A stretch of 64,000 nucleotides of DNA from Metaphire vulgaris (GCA_018105865.1 CM030859.1:5012343-5076342); one strand, 5' to 3'; shown: positions 38,701 through 45,126, numbered from the stretch's first letter. Notes: a model not told the origin generated them from the sequence alone. Numbers and translations are program-made.

Positions 38701-40170
38701 TAGCTGGCGGCTCGCAAGTGGGGGCCCTGGGGCAAAAATGCACCATTTGTTGTTTAATGTATGTAGAATTCGTTCCGACTAGCCTGTTCTATAGGTAGTC
38801 TGGTGGCGGCCAGGGGAATCTGTTGTCAGAATTATATGAAAAGAAAATACTGGCACGCCTTTACTTTCTTCTTTATTTCTCCATGGCCAGGAGGCTGCAT
38901 GGTAACTGACTAAGCACAGACGGAGCGAAAAAATATTCATGAAACAAAATCTGTTACAAATAGTGTTATCAACAAGGACTTTTAATAAAATAACTGATGT
39001 CGCCTGCTGGGAGCTCTCGCGAAACCTCCTTGGCTTTATCCCGCTAGTATTATATTCCGGCTGCGGTGTTACTATATATAGGCCTATATCTATATATTAT
39101 TATGTAGCATTAGTATATAGGGGCTGTCCATTAATTATGTCAACAATTTTTTGGCAATTTTTGACCCCCCTCTCCCCTTGTCAACAACTGTGAACTTTCA
39201 CTTACCCTCCCATAATTACGTCAAAAGAGGAATCTGTTGACACCCCCCCCCAAGATCAAAGACAGGTCCCAATAACAAGATTACTATTTTTGCGGTGATG
39301 ACCATTTTTTCCCTTTTTTGCTCATCGAGTGTCAAAATGTGATGCTGATGACCTTTTTGCCATGGGTTTTCCCATCATAATAAGTAGTATTCCATTAAAT
39401 TTTCTATTTTTTGATTATTTGTAAAAAGTGAAATTGTTGACGTCAACTTCTCTTGACCCCCCTCCCCTGTCAACAACTGTCAAACTTTTTCAAACCCCCT
39501 TCCCCTAAATTGTTGACGTAATTAATGGATAGCCCCTTATATATAATATATAATTATATATGTATATACTAATGCTGCATAATGTTATGATTTATATTGA
39601 TTATTATTGTTATTGGTGGCTCGACCGGCACACAAAATTTGAGAACACAGACTGTTAATGCTAAACAATGAAGTGCTACTGAATATTTTGGGAGGCTCTC
39701 GCGGACCCGCCATATCCTCCACGGACCCCCTTCGGTCCGCGGATCACAGTTTGGGAACCGCTGTTCCAAAATGTCTGGGAAACCGTGTTCTAGTGAACGC
39801 ACTGAACGCAGTTGCTCATCGGGGCCTTAAGTGAGTTAAACCAAAATTACAGCTGTATAGTGGCTTATTGTTGTCATTTGTTAACCTATAACTGAAATTC
39901 CTGAAAAGTTCTTGCCGAATGAAAATGAACAAGCTTAAGTAGCTATAGGTCTAAGGTGTTCGCTTGGAGCAAAGTTCCAGATCAGGTGAGTTAGAAGGAT
40001 CCGCTAGTGCATTTTGAATTGATTGTAATTTATTGATGGGAGCAGGAGGAAGAAGTGGGAGGAGGAGGAGGAGGAGTTGGGAGGACATTGTTGTCATTTG
40101 TTAACTATAACGACTCACCTGTGATGACGAAAGCAGCGATGAGATGGCGCCACCCGGACAACCAGTCCAT
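11115..40170 (-). CDS. predicted secreted Cys-rich protein, 5 exons (unrecognised family)
   Basis: I join exons 40119-40170, 19872-20022, 15594-15754, 13608-13725 and 11115-11397 on the minus strand. Donor and acceptor dinucleotides are GT and AG, and phases match at every junction (1, 2, 1, 2), giving about 254 residues. The start MDWLSGWRHLIAAFVIT runs into VIGVDESEAEC, a plausible signal peptide. The mature part has about a dozen Cys spread over all later exons (for example MNGCYNRLLLQC, RLFRCLLPHI, SRICSEAF, NACR, AMKCFEEI, FNNC), suggesting a disulphide-stabilised extracellular domain. The exons are GC-richer than their surroundings. The first intron is about 20 kb and holds the piggyBac element and nested hAT elements. 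The last exon could instead splice on to 6448-6795. I cannot assign a family, and joining exon 1 to exon 2 is inference. Confidence 0.5.
11494..11635. mobile_element. hAT-like MITE, 142 bp
   Basis: CAGTGGCGTTTTTACCATTG at the left, TAAATACGCCACTG at the right. Target duplications CGTGCAGG and TGTGCAGG match at 7 of 8. It belongs to the same family as 14354-14523. Confidence 0.9.
11655..11927. mobile_element. hAT-like MITE, 273 bp
   Basis: Inverted ends CAGAGCCGTAGC and GCTACAGCTCTG with a perfect 8-bp duplication GTAGATCT on both sides. Two GACGAGCAAAAAAGGTCGTC boxes lie inside (11722 and 11795). Confidence 0.95.
12143..12425 (+). repeat. tRNA-derived SINE, copy 2
   Basis: An A-box-like TTAGCAGAGTGGTAACG and a B box GGGTTCGAGACC (12195-12206) have tRNA-like spacing. 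The body continues CTAAGGTCGACTCAGCCTTA, CTTGCTAGAGGGCAGTGG and later GAGGGCTATAGCAACGGAGA, all shared with the copies at 0.3 kb and 17.1-17.9 kb. It is not a functional tRNA gene: the sequence does not close into an acceptor stem that I can see. Confidence 0.75.
12426..13367. other. intronic sequence, no feature beyond a short (GAAA)n
   Basis: A GAAAGAAAGAAAGAAAGA tract lies at about 12585-12605. Two partly similar segments (12735-12850 and 13118-13165) share ACAAAGATGA and TTTTGGCCCAAAA..TTTACG..TGCCTGTT, indicating an old local duplication. Nothing else could be supported. Confidence 0.5.
13368..13500. repeat. 18-bp minisatellite, 7 units
   Basis: CATGCTGTTGGTGTACAG is repeated seven times almost without change, then degenerates to GTGTACAG. 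Confidence 0.95.
13608..13725 (-). CDS. Cys-rich gene, exon 4
   Basis: The acceptor is TTGTTCAG before 13725 and the donor is CG|GTAAAA at 13607-13606. AA joins the C from exon 3 to give Gln, then ERLFRCLLPHIKPSRICSEA and FDNQFRNYVSDKQYRNAC follow. Three Cys in 38 codons and a GC content above the surroundings support coding. Confidence 0.6.
14249..14599. mobile_element. hAT-like MITE with another MITE inside
   Basis: CAGGGGCGTAGCGACGGGGG and TGGCTACGCCCCTG ends, with a perfect 8-bp duplication TATACAAG (14241-14248 and 14600-14607). A 170-bp MITE at 14354-14523 is inserted in it. Confidence 0.95.
14354..14523. mobile_element. hAT-like MITE, 170 bp, nested
   Basis: CAGTGGCGTATTTACCATTG and CTAAATACGCCACTG ends with a perfect duplication TTTATATG. 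It contains one GACAAGCAAAAAAGGTCGTC box at 14428 and is the sister copy of 11494-11635. Confidence 0.95.
14640..14990. mobile_element. hAT MITE, CAGTGGTTCTC type
   Basis: TAGTGGTTCTCGAACTGG at the left and TTTGAGAACCGCTG at the right are inverted ends. Duplications AGCTAGAT and AGTTAGAT match at 7 of 8. This terminal motif is widespread among animal hAT non-autonomous elements. Confidence 0.9.
15268..15563. mobile_element. hAT-like MITE, reverse copy of 9718-10647 family
   Basis: CAATGGCGGTTCC and GGAGCCGCCACTG ends with a perfect 8-bp duplication GTGGAGGG (15260-15267 and 15564-15571). It aligns in reverse complement with 9718-10647, lacks the mariner and instead carries a SINE fragment at 15342-15455. 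Confidence 0.95.
15342..15455. repeat. SINE family 3 fragment inserted in a MITE
   Basis: Comparison with the 9.7-kb MITE copy shows exactly this segment is extra. It begins ATTTATTTATTTACCGACAA and contains TATAGCGCAGTAAAC and AGAGCGCTTTAACACG. Related sequence occurs at 45127-45235. Confidence 0.8.
15594..15754 (-). CDS. Cys-rich gene, exon 3
   Basis: The acceptor is TGTTGTAG with a pyrimidine-rich tract upstream; the donor is C|GTAAGA. The exon reads LWRRMNGCYNRLLLQCQTNG and continues through AAQEIAMYVGRYAFISIACN to NTQR. The strong donor and three Cys make this one of the best-supported exons of the gene. The polypyrimidine tract can also be read as signal-like sequence, but only from a TTG start, so I treat it as intron. 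Confidence 0.65.
16318..16539. mobile_element. hAT-like MITE, 222 bp
   Basis: Ends CAGAGCCGCCGAGAGA and CTCTCCTCAGGCCTG are imperfect inverted repeats. A perfect 8-bp duplication GTAATCGT flanks it. Two GACAAGCAAA.AA boxes lie inside (16403 and 16442). It is related to 43260-43516. Confidence 0.9.
17157..17222 (+). repeat. (CA)n microsatellite
   Basis: About 33 CA units, nearly uninterrupted. Confidence 0.98.
17441..17822. mobile_element. hAT MITE inserted in a SINE, 382 bp
   Basis: Ends CAGGGTGTTTCTAA and TTAAACAACACCGTG, with duplications CGCTTGGC (17433-17440) and CGCCTGGC (17823-17830). The host sequence is known from the uninterrupted SINE at 12.1 kb, so both breakpoints are confirmed. 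Confidence 0.9.
18579..18659 (+). repeat. (ACAG)n microsatellite
   Basis: About 20 uninterrupted ACAG units. Its translation gives a meaningless SVCL repeat, so no gene is called. Confidence 0.98.
19308..19440 (+). mobile_element. truncated hAT MITE, CAGTGTTTAATCTAG family
   Basis: CAGTGTTTAATCTAGACCCT plus GGAAAACTGACAAA and GGCTGCTGTTAGTTGATG match the complete copy at 36872-37063. The right end is missing. Confidence 0.7.
19631..19862 (+). repeat. (GAAC/GAAA)n tandem repeat
   Basis: Roughly 230 bases of GAACGAACGAAA-type units in mixed order. It abuts exon 2 of the Cys-rich gene on the intron side. Confidence 0.95.
19872..20022 (-). CDS. Cys-rich gene, exon 2
   Basis: The acceptor is TGAGCAG before 20022 and the donor is AC|GTACGA. 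The exon reads IGVDESEAECPDAYWDEPSR, then RCSYPLVSALEQLQPKDVW to NRTC. It has three Cys and a likely N-glycosylation site (NRT). It would follow exon 1 directly and contain the signal-peptide cleavage region. A GAAC repeat begins immediately downstream of the donor. Confidence 0.6.
20023..21692. other. intronic sequence, isolated repeat ends only
   Basis: Solo hAT-like ends appear at about 20060 (CAGGGGTTCACAGCC) and 20728 (CAGTGTCGTCCAAAGTGTGG) without partners. Around 21025-21115 is a short AT-rich inverted segment built from GGAAATTTCCGG-like words. No exon is supported. Confidence 0.4.
21693..21963. mobile_element. foldback MITE with long inverted arms
   Basis: Arms of about 65 bp are inverted copies. 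Both contain GGTCCGCGAACT and TTTTTGACACCGCAGCATCT, then TACATGCCATAACTTAA. The target duplication is unclear, so the superfamily is not assigned. Confidence 0.8.
21986..22668 (-). mobile_element. hAT-like composite repeat (B2+B1), copy 2, reverse
   Basis: It starts CAGGGTTTCCCAAACATTTT and runs through blocks that are reverse complements of 7441-8313. A second CAGGGTTTCCCAACC end lies internally at 22446, where B2 meets B1. It has no coding capacity. Confidence 0.65.
22669..23078 (+). repeat. degenerate tandem duplication, ~210-bp unit
   Basis: Both units start TATTATATTATC, share CGCATTT..ACAATCTAA and end in CCAGGATCCCGTGGACTCAA plus ACTTTTGAC...TTTGGATTTAGAG. The units are clearly related but well diverged. 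Confidence 0.8.
23160..23320 (+). repeat. (GAA)n microsatellite
   Basis: About 160 bases of GAA/GAAA units. A second purine tract, (GAG)n, lies at 23517-23556. The poly-Glu or poly-Leu translations are artefacts. Confidence 0.95.
24577..24648 (+). repeat. (ATC)n-(CAG)n compound microsatellite
   Basis: About 16 ATC units run directly into about eight CAG units. Confidence 0.97.
25194..25380 (+). repeat. (GAT)n microsatellite, interrupted
   Basis: GAT/GGT units over about 190 bases. Another GAAC tract lies at 25638-25662. Confidence 0.95.
26214..26285 (+). repeat. (TTTA)n microsatellite
   Basis: About 17 TTTA units, preceded by TTGATTGATTGATTGA. Confidence 0.97.
26286..27383. other. intronic sequence, possible old repeats
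   Basis: Three short segments share a CAAAATCCGACGATGAATTC-like word followed by a GCGGTCTT motif (about 26668, 26813 and 26883). This suggests a diverged tandem or repeat copy. No exon is supported on either strand. Confidence 0.4.
27384..27515. mobile_element. hAT-like MITE, 132 bp
   Basis: CAGCGGCGTGCAGAGAGTGG and CTGTGCACGCTATTG ends with duplications AAACTATT and AAACAATT (7 of 8). A related left end occurs at 34004. Confidence 0.85.
27990..28327 (+). pseudogene. hAT transposase C-terminal relic
   Basis: SSMEDDRLNGLALMYIHKDM followed by ENVIDKFASSNRKLDF (to the stop at about 28148) matches the pattern of the hATC dimerisation tail. In Ac/Tip100/ZMYM-like transposases this reads roughly M..RLN.LALM.IH.D, then VID.FA. 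A GAACCGCCACTG end follows at 28316-28327, giving a truncated element with its right terminus. The left end is not found. Confidence 0.7.
28558..28776. mobile_element. hAT-like MITE, 219 bp
   Basis: CAGTGGCGTAGCC and GGTTACGCCAGTG ends; flanks ATCTTACA and ACCTTACC match at 6 of 8. Confidence 0.8.
29527..29720 (+). repeat. (CA)n-(TA)n-(TTTA)n compound repeat
   Basis: About 35 CA units, a short TA run, then TTTATGTA and TTTA units to about 29720. Confidence 0.97.
29785..29860 (+). repeat. retroposon tail fragment
   Basis: ATTTATATAGCGCTTTCAAA followed by AGCAGCACCGAAGTAG is a short copy of the TATAGCGC-type retroposon 3' end seen elsewhere in the window. Boundaries are uncertain. Confidence 0.4.
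29906..30021 (+). repeat. piggyBac subterminal palindromic repeats
   Basis: Three imperfect units, each GTCSTA..TCCCAC..nGTGGGnCAT, occur at about 29906, 29947 and 29994. The first is a near-perfect palindrome (ATGTCCCA/TGGGACAT). Subterminal repeats of this type may be transposase-binding sites; that role is inference. Confidence 0.7.
30123..31880 (+). CDS. piggyBac transposase, 585 aa, intact
   Basis: This transposase would cut and paste the element at TTAA sites in the nucleus. An acidic Ser/Asp/Glu-rich N-terminus (residues ~15-70) is followed by the piggyBac DDE_Tnp_1_7 core. The three catalytic Asp can be placed: D241 in VDESTISFKGR, D327 in FTDRFYTS and D434 in MGAVDRADHFC. The C-terminal Cys-rich zinc-binding domain (from C540) shows CAVC, CKTC, HPTDC and a final H. 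No stop, frameshift or missing catalytic residue is visible, and the length is typical (about 560-600 aa). The ATG at 30123 is the first in the frame. Annotation pipelines often name such genes PGBD4-like. It is read as transposon-encoded rather than domesticated because TIRs and TTAA are intact. Confidence 0.95.
   Translation: MASSRKRFALDEVQKMIEESSDNSNNSFSSSESEIIDEELTPSSDAETELYTDDSDDDVSDESDPAWKKWTPSDPLFEQVPFNVPNIGLQISTDNLDELGFFQLFFTDNLFSEIVKETNRFAKEKLQGMTLRRFSIWHSWRDVELKELKAYFGLLLNMAINDRPDVKDYFSKDWIDYMPIFSDVMSRTRFLQIHWMLHVSLPATTSVNSVHTRGAKVRNVVKYVQSKCLSNFVPDIHIAVDESTISFKGRVAWKMYNPQKPTKWGLRVYVLADSNTGYICAFEPYYGNPTTQALPRPDLSFTSRIVLHLCDILLNEVAGNGYHLFTDRFYTSPELARELLKKKIHLTGTVQKNRKGLPEDMKKKLKMKPQEVVAFTKDKKMMALIWQDKRQILMLSTLHNAVTRTIKRTNKQQTVDIEKPVMIIEYTKHMGAVDRADHFCASYGFTRKSLKWWRKMFYWLLEVCVVNSFILFNSHRRSSGLEEVSHLKYRKALLQQLVGDVRNITHSRRRGRPSTMDKEERLNGKPHFLSALTGKKTKDCAVCSNRKTPGERKKTIYFCKTCSRKPGLHPTDCFEKYHTMVNYHE
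32452..34003. other. intronic sequence, no feature beyond short (CA)n
   Basis: An ACACAC tract lies at 32860-32881. Open frames such as 33741-33944 (+), rich in Pro and charged residues, have no recognisable motif. Nothing else is supported. Confidence 0.4.
34004..34090 (+). mobile_element. left end of a CAGTGGCGTGCAGAG MITE
   Basis: CAGTGGCGTGCAGAGAGTGA plus a GCGAGCAGAAAAGGTCGCC box (34080) match the 27384-27515 family. No right end is found. Confidence 0.6.
34928..35334. mobile_element. hAT-like MITE, 407 bp
   Basis: CAGTGGCGGATTAAC and GTAAATCCGCCACTG ends with duplications GTAATTGT and GCAATTGT (7 of 8). The interior is AT-rich and noncoding. Confidence 0.9.
35625..35909. mobile_element. 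hAT-like MITE with internal 18-bp tandem repeats
   Basis: CAGGGGCGTCTTTAC and TTAAAGACGCCCCTG ends with duplications CAGGTGAA and CAGTTGAA (7 of 8). Inside, GGGGCCCCGCGCATCTTA is repeated four times from about 35664. Two reversed GACCTTTTTTGCTTGTCAAC-type boxes follow (35780 and 35818). Confidence 0.9.
36872..37063. mobile_element. hAT-like MITE, 192 bp, third level
   Basis: CAGTGTTTAATCTAGA and CTAGATTAAACACTG ends with duplications CCTAGGAC and CCTAAGAC (7 of 8). The interior is rich in AATTTCCGGGGG-like repeats. Confidence 0.9.
37103..38099 (-). mobile_element. maT/mariner-like element, 997 bp
   Basis: Inverted ends of about 180 bp begin CAGGGTGTAAAAGTGAAAAG and end CTTTTACACCCTG, with TA on both sides (37101-37102 and 38100-38101). 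A truncated minus-strand transposase lies inside. It sits in the 36690-39763 hAT element. Confidence 0.93.
37426..37764 (-). pseudogene. maT-like transposase C-terminal half, catalytically dead
   Basis: The frame includes FQQDGTSAHSA (second catalytic Asp) and DWPPNYPGINPLNFHVWG. Between the Asp of QQD and the position normally holding the third acid there are 37 residues, the DD37D spacing of maT elements. That position is Asn (NPLN where NPLD is expected), so the enzyme should be inactive. Upstream sequence (to ~37883) is in another frame, indicating a frameshift, and the N-terminal DNA-binding part is missing. Confidence 0.8.
38330..38690 (-). repeat. ~55-bp tandem repeat built on the GACAAGCAAAA box
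   Basis: About six or seven units of roughly 55 bases, each CTTGTCAGGATTTTTTGAAA followed by AGATAAAGGA and GGGTGATGACCTTTT. On the minus strand every unit contains AAAAGGTCATC and a TGACAAGC-like word. The block lies in the 36690-39763 element, next to GTGCAGTCCGGTGCACTGCA. Confidence 0.8.
39120..39536. mobile_element. MITE, GGGGCTGTCCATTAATTA family, 417 bp
   Basis: GGGGCTGTCCATTAATTATG at the left and GTAATTAATGGATAGCCCC at the right. Flanks are TATATA-rich, so the duplication cannot be read. The interior carries a GACC..TTTTTTGCTCATCG box. It is related to 50104-50471 but not to the CAG-ended hAT MITEs. Confidence 0.85.
40119..40170 (-). CDS. Cys-rich gene, exon 1 (signal peptide)
   Basis: ATG at 40168-40170 has a strong start context (G at -3 and +4) and opens MDWLSGWRHLIAAFVIT. 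The exon ends in a near-consensus donor CAG|GTGAGT at phase 1. Sequence upstream on the minus strand (40171-40440) is CpG-rich with CGG runs, fitting a promoter and 5' UTR. Joining to exon 2 (GTG codon across the junction) extends the hydrophobic core as VIGVDESEA. Distance to exon 2 is about 20 kb, so the link is inference. Confidence 0.5.
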
Positions 40171-40440
40171 AACCACAACTGACGCCAGGCGGACGAACGA
40201 CTGTCGACTGACGCCAGCGGCCGCCGTCACGGCAACCGTCGCCCTCCTCTGCCTCCCTTTCCTTTCCTTCCGCTGACGCTGCTGCCTCTACGCCTGGTGG
40301 CAGCGGGCGGCGGCGGCGGCGGCTGAAGCGACGGGGCCTCTGGCGTCGCCGAGGCAACCGACCATCGCCGGTCACGAAGAACACTTCTCTTCTTCGACCG
40401 CCTTCTCCTTCGACGACGACCGGGGTAGCTCAGCAATTGG
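40171..40440 (-). promoter_or_regulatory. CpG-rich candidate promoter/5' UTR
   Basis: This is one of the most CpG- and GC-dense stretches in the window, with (CGG)n near 40310. It lies immediately upstream of the exon 1 start on the minus strand. No TATA box was identified. Confidence 0.4.
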
Positions 40441-40498
40441 CGCCCAATAATAAACTCAATTTCATCCGTTCACAGCGTTCAGTGTCTTTTGTTGAGAA

Positions 40499-40512
<14 letters not shown>

Positions 40513-40579
<67 letters not shown>

Positions 40580-40580
40580 G
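40513..40580 (+). repeat. (GACA)n microsatellite
   Basis: About 16 GACA units after an AGAG run. A second, imperfect GACA/GAGA tract spans about 41528-41660. Confidence 0.97.
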
Positions 40581-41533
40581 AGGATAAATAAATAGAAATA
40601 GAAATAGAAATAGAGGTAAAGATAGAGGTAAAAGATAGAGATAGACATGGAAGTAGGCAAAGACAGAGAAGCGGACTACCAGGCAGACAGTTTGGTCAGC
40701 AGAGGAACCAAATGAGATCATCTAAGTGCCAGAAGAAATTGAACGAGGGGAGGGGGAAGGAATAAGTGATGAACACATTGGATGAATGCGATTGAATGGA
40801 GAGACAGACGTTAGAACGGACATTTGAAAGTGCAAAGAGACAGACATGTGCAGCGACGAAGAAGAAGAAGAAGATATTTGACGATGTTACTTTCCTCTTA
40901 GCTTCCGCCAATGATGTCGACGGCAACATCAGAAGGACGATGAGGAAAAGGAGGAGGAGGTGGAGGAGGAGGAGGAGGAGGACGACGACGACATAGAATA
41001 AGAGAAGGCATAGGACGGAGGGAATAGAAAGATGATTGGCAGATGAGTTCTTCAGATGAACAAACAGGGAGGCGAAGGAAAGGAAAGGAGGAGACGAAGG
41101 AAAATAAGGGAAGAATGACAGGAAGGCAGAGCAGAGGAAGTGGAGGGAGTGAAGAGAAAAGGGGAAAGATCTGGGAGCAGAATTTGAGACAGTCTCAGGA
41201 AAACATTGCAGGAAATGGATGGCGCTCGCGGAAATGGAAAAAATCAAAGAATGAATTTTAATGGTCGAGCAAAGGAGCGCTGAAGGAAATGAGAAAAATG
41301 GCCTCTCAGCTGAAGCAAAAAAGGGCCTTCAGATTGAAATTACGGTAAACGGGCGTCGATAGAAGAGATTCCATTGGTCCATCGCCGTCTGACTCCAGCT
41401 CTTCGTTGCAATAAAATGCCGTTCGCTTTAATTAATTTCATTTCCAAGAAACTTTAATTACTTCTGTTAAATTACAGTAACCATTGAGTACATTATGACG
41501 AAAGCTCAAGGCATAAGAAACGACAGTGAGAGG

Positions 41534-41583
<50 letters not shown>

Positions 41584-42566
41584 GAGACAGAGACAGAGAG
41601 AGAGACAGACAGAGAAAGAGACAGACAGACAGACAGAGAGACAGAGACAGAGAGAGAAATAGTGAGAAAGAATGAATGAAGGAAAGAAAGAAAGAAAGAA
41701 ATGAAAGAGAGAAAGAGAGGTGAAGAGGGGAAAAGAGAAAGAGAAAGAAAGCGAGGGAGGGAGGGAGCATGCGATTTGACCGAGGACGCGTCATCGCCCC
41801 CGCTTACTCCCCCTCCCCACCCCTCCTCTTCCCAACCCTCTCCTCTTCCCAACCCTCTCCCTTTCCCGCTGTCCAAGTGGACGAGACCGATCCAAATGGA
41901 AGCTCACAGTAAGAAGCTCAGATTTCGGAAACACCGTAAGAGCGACGAATGGTCCTAAGCAGAATAACTGATAAGCGTACATTAATGATTAGGAAATATC
42001 ACACTGACGAACTCCCGTCAATCGCCGAGGACATTGGGGAGTGCATGGGGTGGGGGAAGGAGGACGCCTGGAATGGAGAGTTTGGAGACAGGTAAAAGCG
42101 CTCTGAGACTGCGCAAGATAAGAACTTCCGTCAGATAAGGAATCGTGCATCAGACAGCGCAATAGGATTTTAAAAAAAGAGATATGAGTTAACGCCAACA
42201 AACAAATATATTCAACGAACTTAGAATTTCTAATATACGCACAGAGATTGACAACGTGTGAAGATACGTGGATTATACGTGGAAGCATTCTGTCTTCAGT
42301 TGTCATTGGCAAATCTGAAAATAGTAATTGAATAAGGCGGATTATTATTTCTCCGTGAGATATTCGTCTGCCTATCTCGTGGGCCGCGGCGTGTGCGTGG
42401 CGTATCAGCGACTGGCTTCATGTACGATTGGTGACTACGAAAGCACACTGTGTCATCCGGACGTCGAATGACAGATTACTTTAAGACGGATGCCTGGAAA
42501 TCAGCCAAGTGTTGTACTTGGTCGACTTTTGCAGATTCAGAATGCCGAGATTCTATAAGTAGTCAA
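40581..42566. other. purine-rich intergenic DNA
   Basis: Extensive GA-rich plus-strand sequence with interspersed GAAG, GGAGGA and GAGA runs (40855-40990, 41690-41770). Open frames on both strands are low-complexity artefacts. No gene is supported. Confidence 0.5.
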
Positions 42567-42736
42567 GAGTGGCATAGCCAGGATTTCCGAAAAGGGGGGT
42601 TATGGTTTTGGTCGCGACCAACTTGAAAAAATCTTGACAGGCAAAAAAACATTTCACCCACATTTCGTCTCTCTGTTATTTTCCTGACAAGCAAAAAACG
42701 TTTAACCCACCAACTCCCCCCTTGCCTACGCCACTG
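42567..42736. mobile_element. hAT-like MITE, 170 bp
   Basis: GAGTGGCATAGCCAGG and CCTACGCCACTG ends with duplications GTAGTCAA and GTAGTAAA (7 of 8). Boxes CTTGACAGGCAAAAAAAC and CCTGACAAGCAAAAAACG lie inside. It is the sister family of 46504-46795. Confidence 0.9.
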
Positions 42737-43259
42737 GTAGTAAACGTATTTCATGTATTGAAGATCAGAATCCAGTGAGGAGACAAACAAGCGTTGGAAA
42801 TATAAAGACATTTAATTAAAAGAAGATTTTGGATTCCATTTGGGCGAACGAGGACAAGTATTGAAGCTAACAGGCGTTGCCTGAAATTCAAGCAAGTTCA
42901 AACATTTGGTTTTCGTTCGTAAGTCATTCTTCTTAGCACAGATTCATTCCATCGTCAATCTTGGATATTGACGTCTGAGAAGACTGGTTAAACTGACAGC
43001 CAGCGACTCAGTTTGAAACAAAAGACGCTTCAGTTGACCAAGGTGTTAGCCGCTTCAGCCGACGGCTGCTTGCGTTGGTTGCTGTCGGCGTCTCCGTTGC
43101 TCAGCTGCGGCATCAGGTGAATCACAATGCACTGTGCTTACCTGCATTGCAGCTGGCGCGTATCAACTCACTAGCAAAGCAACAATGTCGACTTTCTATG
43201 GAAATCAATAGCACCACGTTTACAGACAACCATATATAGAGTCTACAAGACTACAACAT

Positions 43260-43516
43260 CAGGCCCGCCGTGAGAAAGCAGGGGTAAATGCCCAGGGACC
43301 CGGCGATCGTTAGGGGCCCCGGGCGGGTCCGCAGTTACGGTTAGGTTAGGGTTGAAGACATCGAGTGTTTGGGGTGCCCGAAAACAAGGCACAAGACAGA
43401 CTTTAGGTTTTAACTGCTTCCTGAAAAGACTGAAAGGCAAAAACGAAAGTCGTCACCACTTTAGGGGCCCAACGACTGTTCTGCCCAGGGACCCGGAATT
43501 TCTCTCGGCGCCCCTG
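43260..43516. mobile_element. hAT-like MITE, 257 bp
   Basis: CAGGCCCGCCGTGAGAAA and TTTCTCTCGGCGCCCCTG ends; flanks TACAACAT and TACAATAC match at 6 of 8. A diverged GAAAGGCAAAAACGAAAGTC box is inside. Confidence 0.75.
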
Positions 43517-44760
43517 TACAATACTAGCAATATCAATATGTGTATGGGCAAGATGCGCTTAGGCCTATAGCCTACTAAAGGCTGGAGACAGTTTCACAGC
43601 AGTACAGTAGACGCGTGAATGAGAATCATTTTCGAATGACTTCATAGATGAGTAAGTGGAGGAGTTCGGAGACGTCGGTAAATCTGCCGCGTTCGATTAT
43701 ATAGCCTTGGGCCCTAGGCCTAATCTCTTTATCACACAGTTGACCTATGAACTTATTTATTAATTAGCGTATTGACAATTTCATTTGTCAGTTGTGTTAC
43801 TCGTATACAGAATCAGATTCTAGATCTACATTACGAGTGTTATACTTGGACTGTCGTCGTATATATAAGAGGCCATCTCTACTCTGTCTCATTTCCAATT
43901 TTCACTTGAAATCTCATACCTCGATTGGTCTCTGATGAATTTTCCAATAACATTTCAGCGATTTTACAAGTAGTTGATTAGTCTGAAGATTATAGCGCTA
44001 GTCAGTGGGACGCTGGATAATGTGGATATCTGAAGCCAGCGCTGCATACAGAAATACGCTTTTAAACAAATTAAATTTTAATTTTCAACTAAACTTATTC
44101 TTTCTTGCGGACGAGAAAATGCCACAATTGCATTTTAGGTTAAAAGCCAAATCCTGATATTTTTCAAGTGGATAATGGTCCTCACGATAGCTATGATTTT
44201 TTCATCAATACTGTCTCTAAATTTTATTTTACTTCATTTTGTGGAGAATTTCAAACTTCTGAAGGGAGAATTCAAATCTAGAGAGGACTGAATGAAATAT
44301 TATAATTTAAATATTGCATGAGTAGCCTAGATCGTCGCTGCATTCTGGTAACGTCATAGCGTTAGCCGTAGTTAGCCTATTGCTTCTGAGGGGGGGTAAT
44401 AGAAGAGACTAGTCATCAACAATTAACAACAGTGGCGTTTTATAATTCGTCTGAATTTTAAATCGAAAAAGTTGTTGACTTCGCTAACAAAATTTCTAGC
44501 TTTCCGTGCGTTTGTTATGTCGTGCATTCATTGCTTGGTCTCCAATAACGACGCGCAGAAAGACATTCGTTGTCGGTTTCATGGCTTGCAATTGGTCAAT
44601 AATGCAACGGTGTAATGCAAATATTATAGCGTGCATTTATGAAATGCAAAATTACTAGAAATAAATATTTCACGCGTGTATTTGTGGATAACACGTACGG
44701 CCCAGGTCGACGTTGTAGATTATTATTGTAGTCACAGAATATAAGGGGCATCGTCAAATC
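43517..44760. other. intergenic, nothing recognised
   Basis: AT-rich sequence without a supportable exon, RNA gene or terminal-repeat element. Confidence 0.4.
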
Positions 44761-45071
44761 AGACACGCGCACATCCCATTTGACCCGATTAAGGGCCGGG
44801 GAGCCTTGTGGGACCTAAGCCTCTCAACGGGATCTGGATCGGCGAACCACCCGCTGAATCTTTAATTAGAGTTGAGCCGTGAGTTCTTTTGGTGCATAAT
44901 TTAAAGATTTTAATTATGATTTATTGTTGAGAGGCCAAAAGCTGTCATACAACCAGGCCTAAAGCATATAGATTCTGTTGACAATTATCCTACCTCTCCT
45001 TCAGAAGGATTTCTCATTGCTTTTGCATAAATCTCCCGACGGGTCCCAGCCCAAGTGGGGAGGGTAATAGG

Positions 45072-45120
<49 letters not shown>

Positions 45121-45121
45121 A
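44761..45121 (+). repeat. retroposon 3' end with (TTA)n tail
   Basis: GGGTCCCAGCCCAAGTGGGG followed by AGGGTAATAGGG runs into about 15 TTA units (45073-45121). This resembles the 3' end of a LINE or SINE with a microsatellite tail. Homology of the 5' part is not recognised. Confidence 0.4.
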
Positions 45122-45126
45122 TTATT

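Larger units (their letters stand above)
36690..39763. mobile_element. hAT element, 3.07 kb, second nesting level
   Basis: CAGAGGTTCCCAAACTTTTT and CAGTTTGGGAACCGCTG are inverted ends (15 of the first 16 bases pair) with a perfect 8-bp duplication TTCCAAAA (36682-36689 and 39764-39771). It carries three further insertions (36872-37063, 37103-38099, 39120-39536) and no recognisable hAT transposase. Confidence 0.9.
35944..39787. mobile_element. hAT-like composite repeat copy 3, outer level of a nest
   Basis: Left end CAGTGTTTTCTAAACTGTGG, right end TCTGGGAAACCGTG. Duplications TGCTAGTG and TTCTAGTG match at 7 of 8. The B1 and B2 blocks of 7441-8313 are present at 35944-36689. The terminal ~20 bases are displaced to 39764-39787 by the insertion of the 36690-39763 element. 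Confidence 0.85.
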
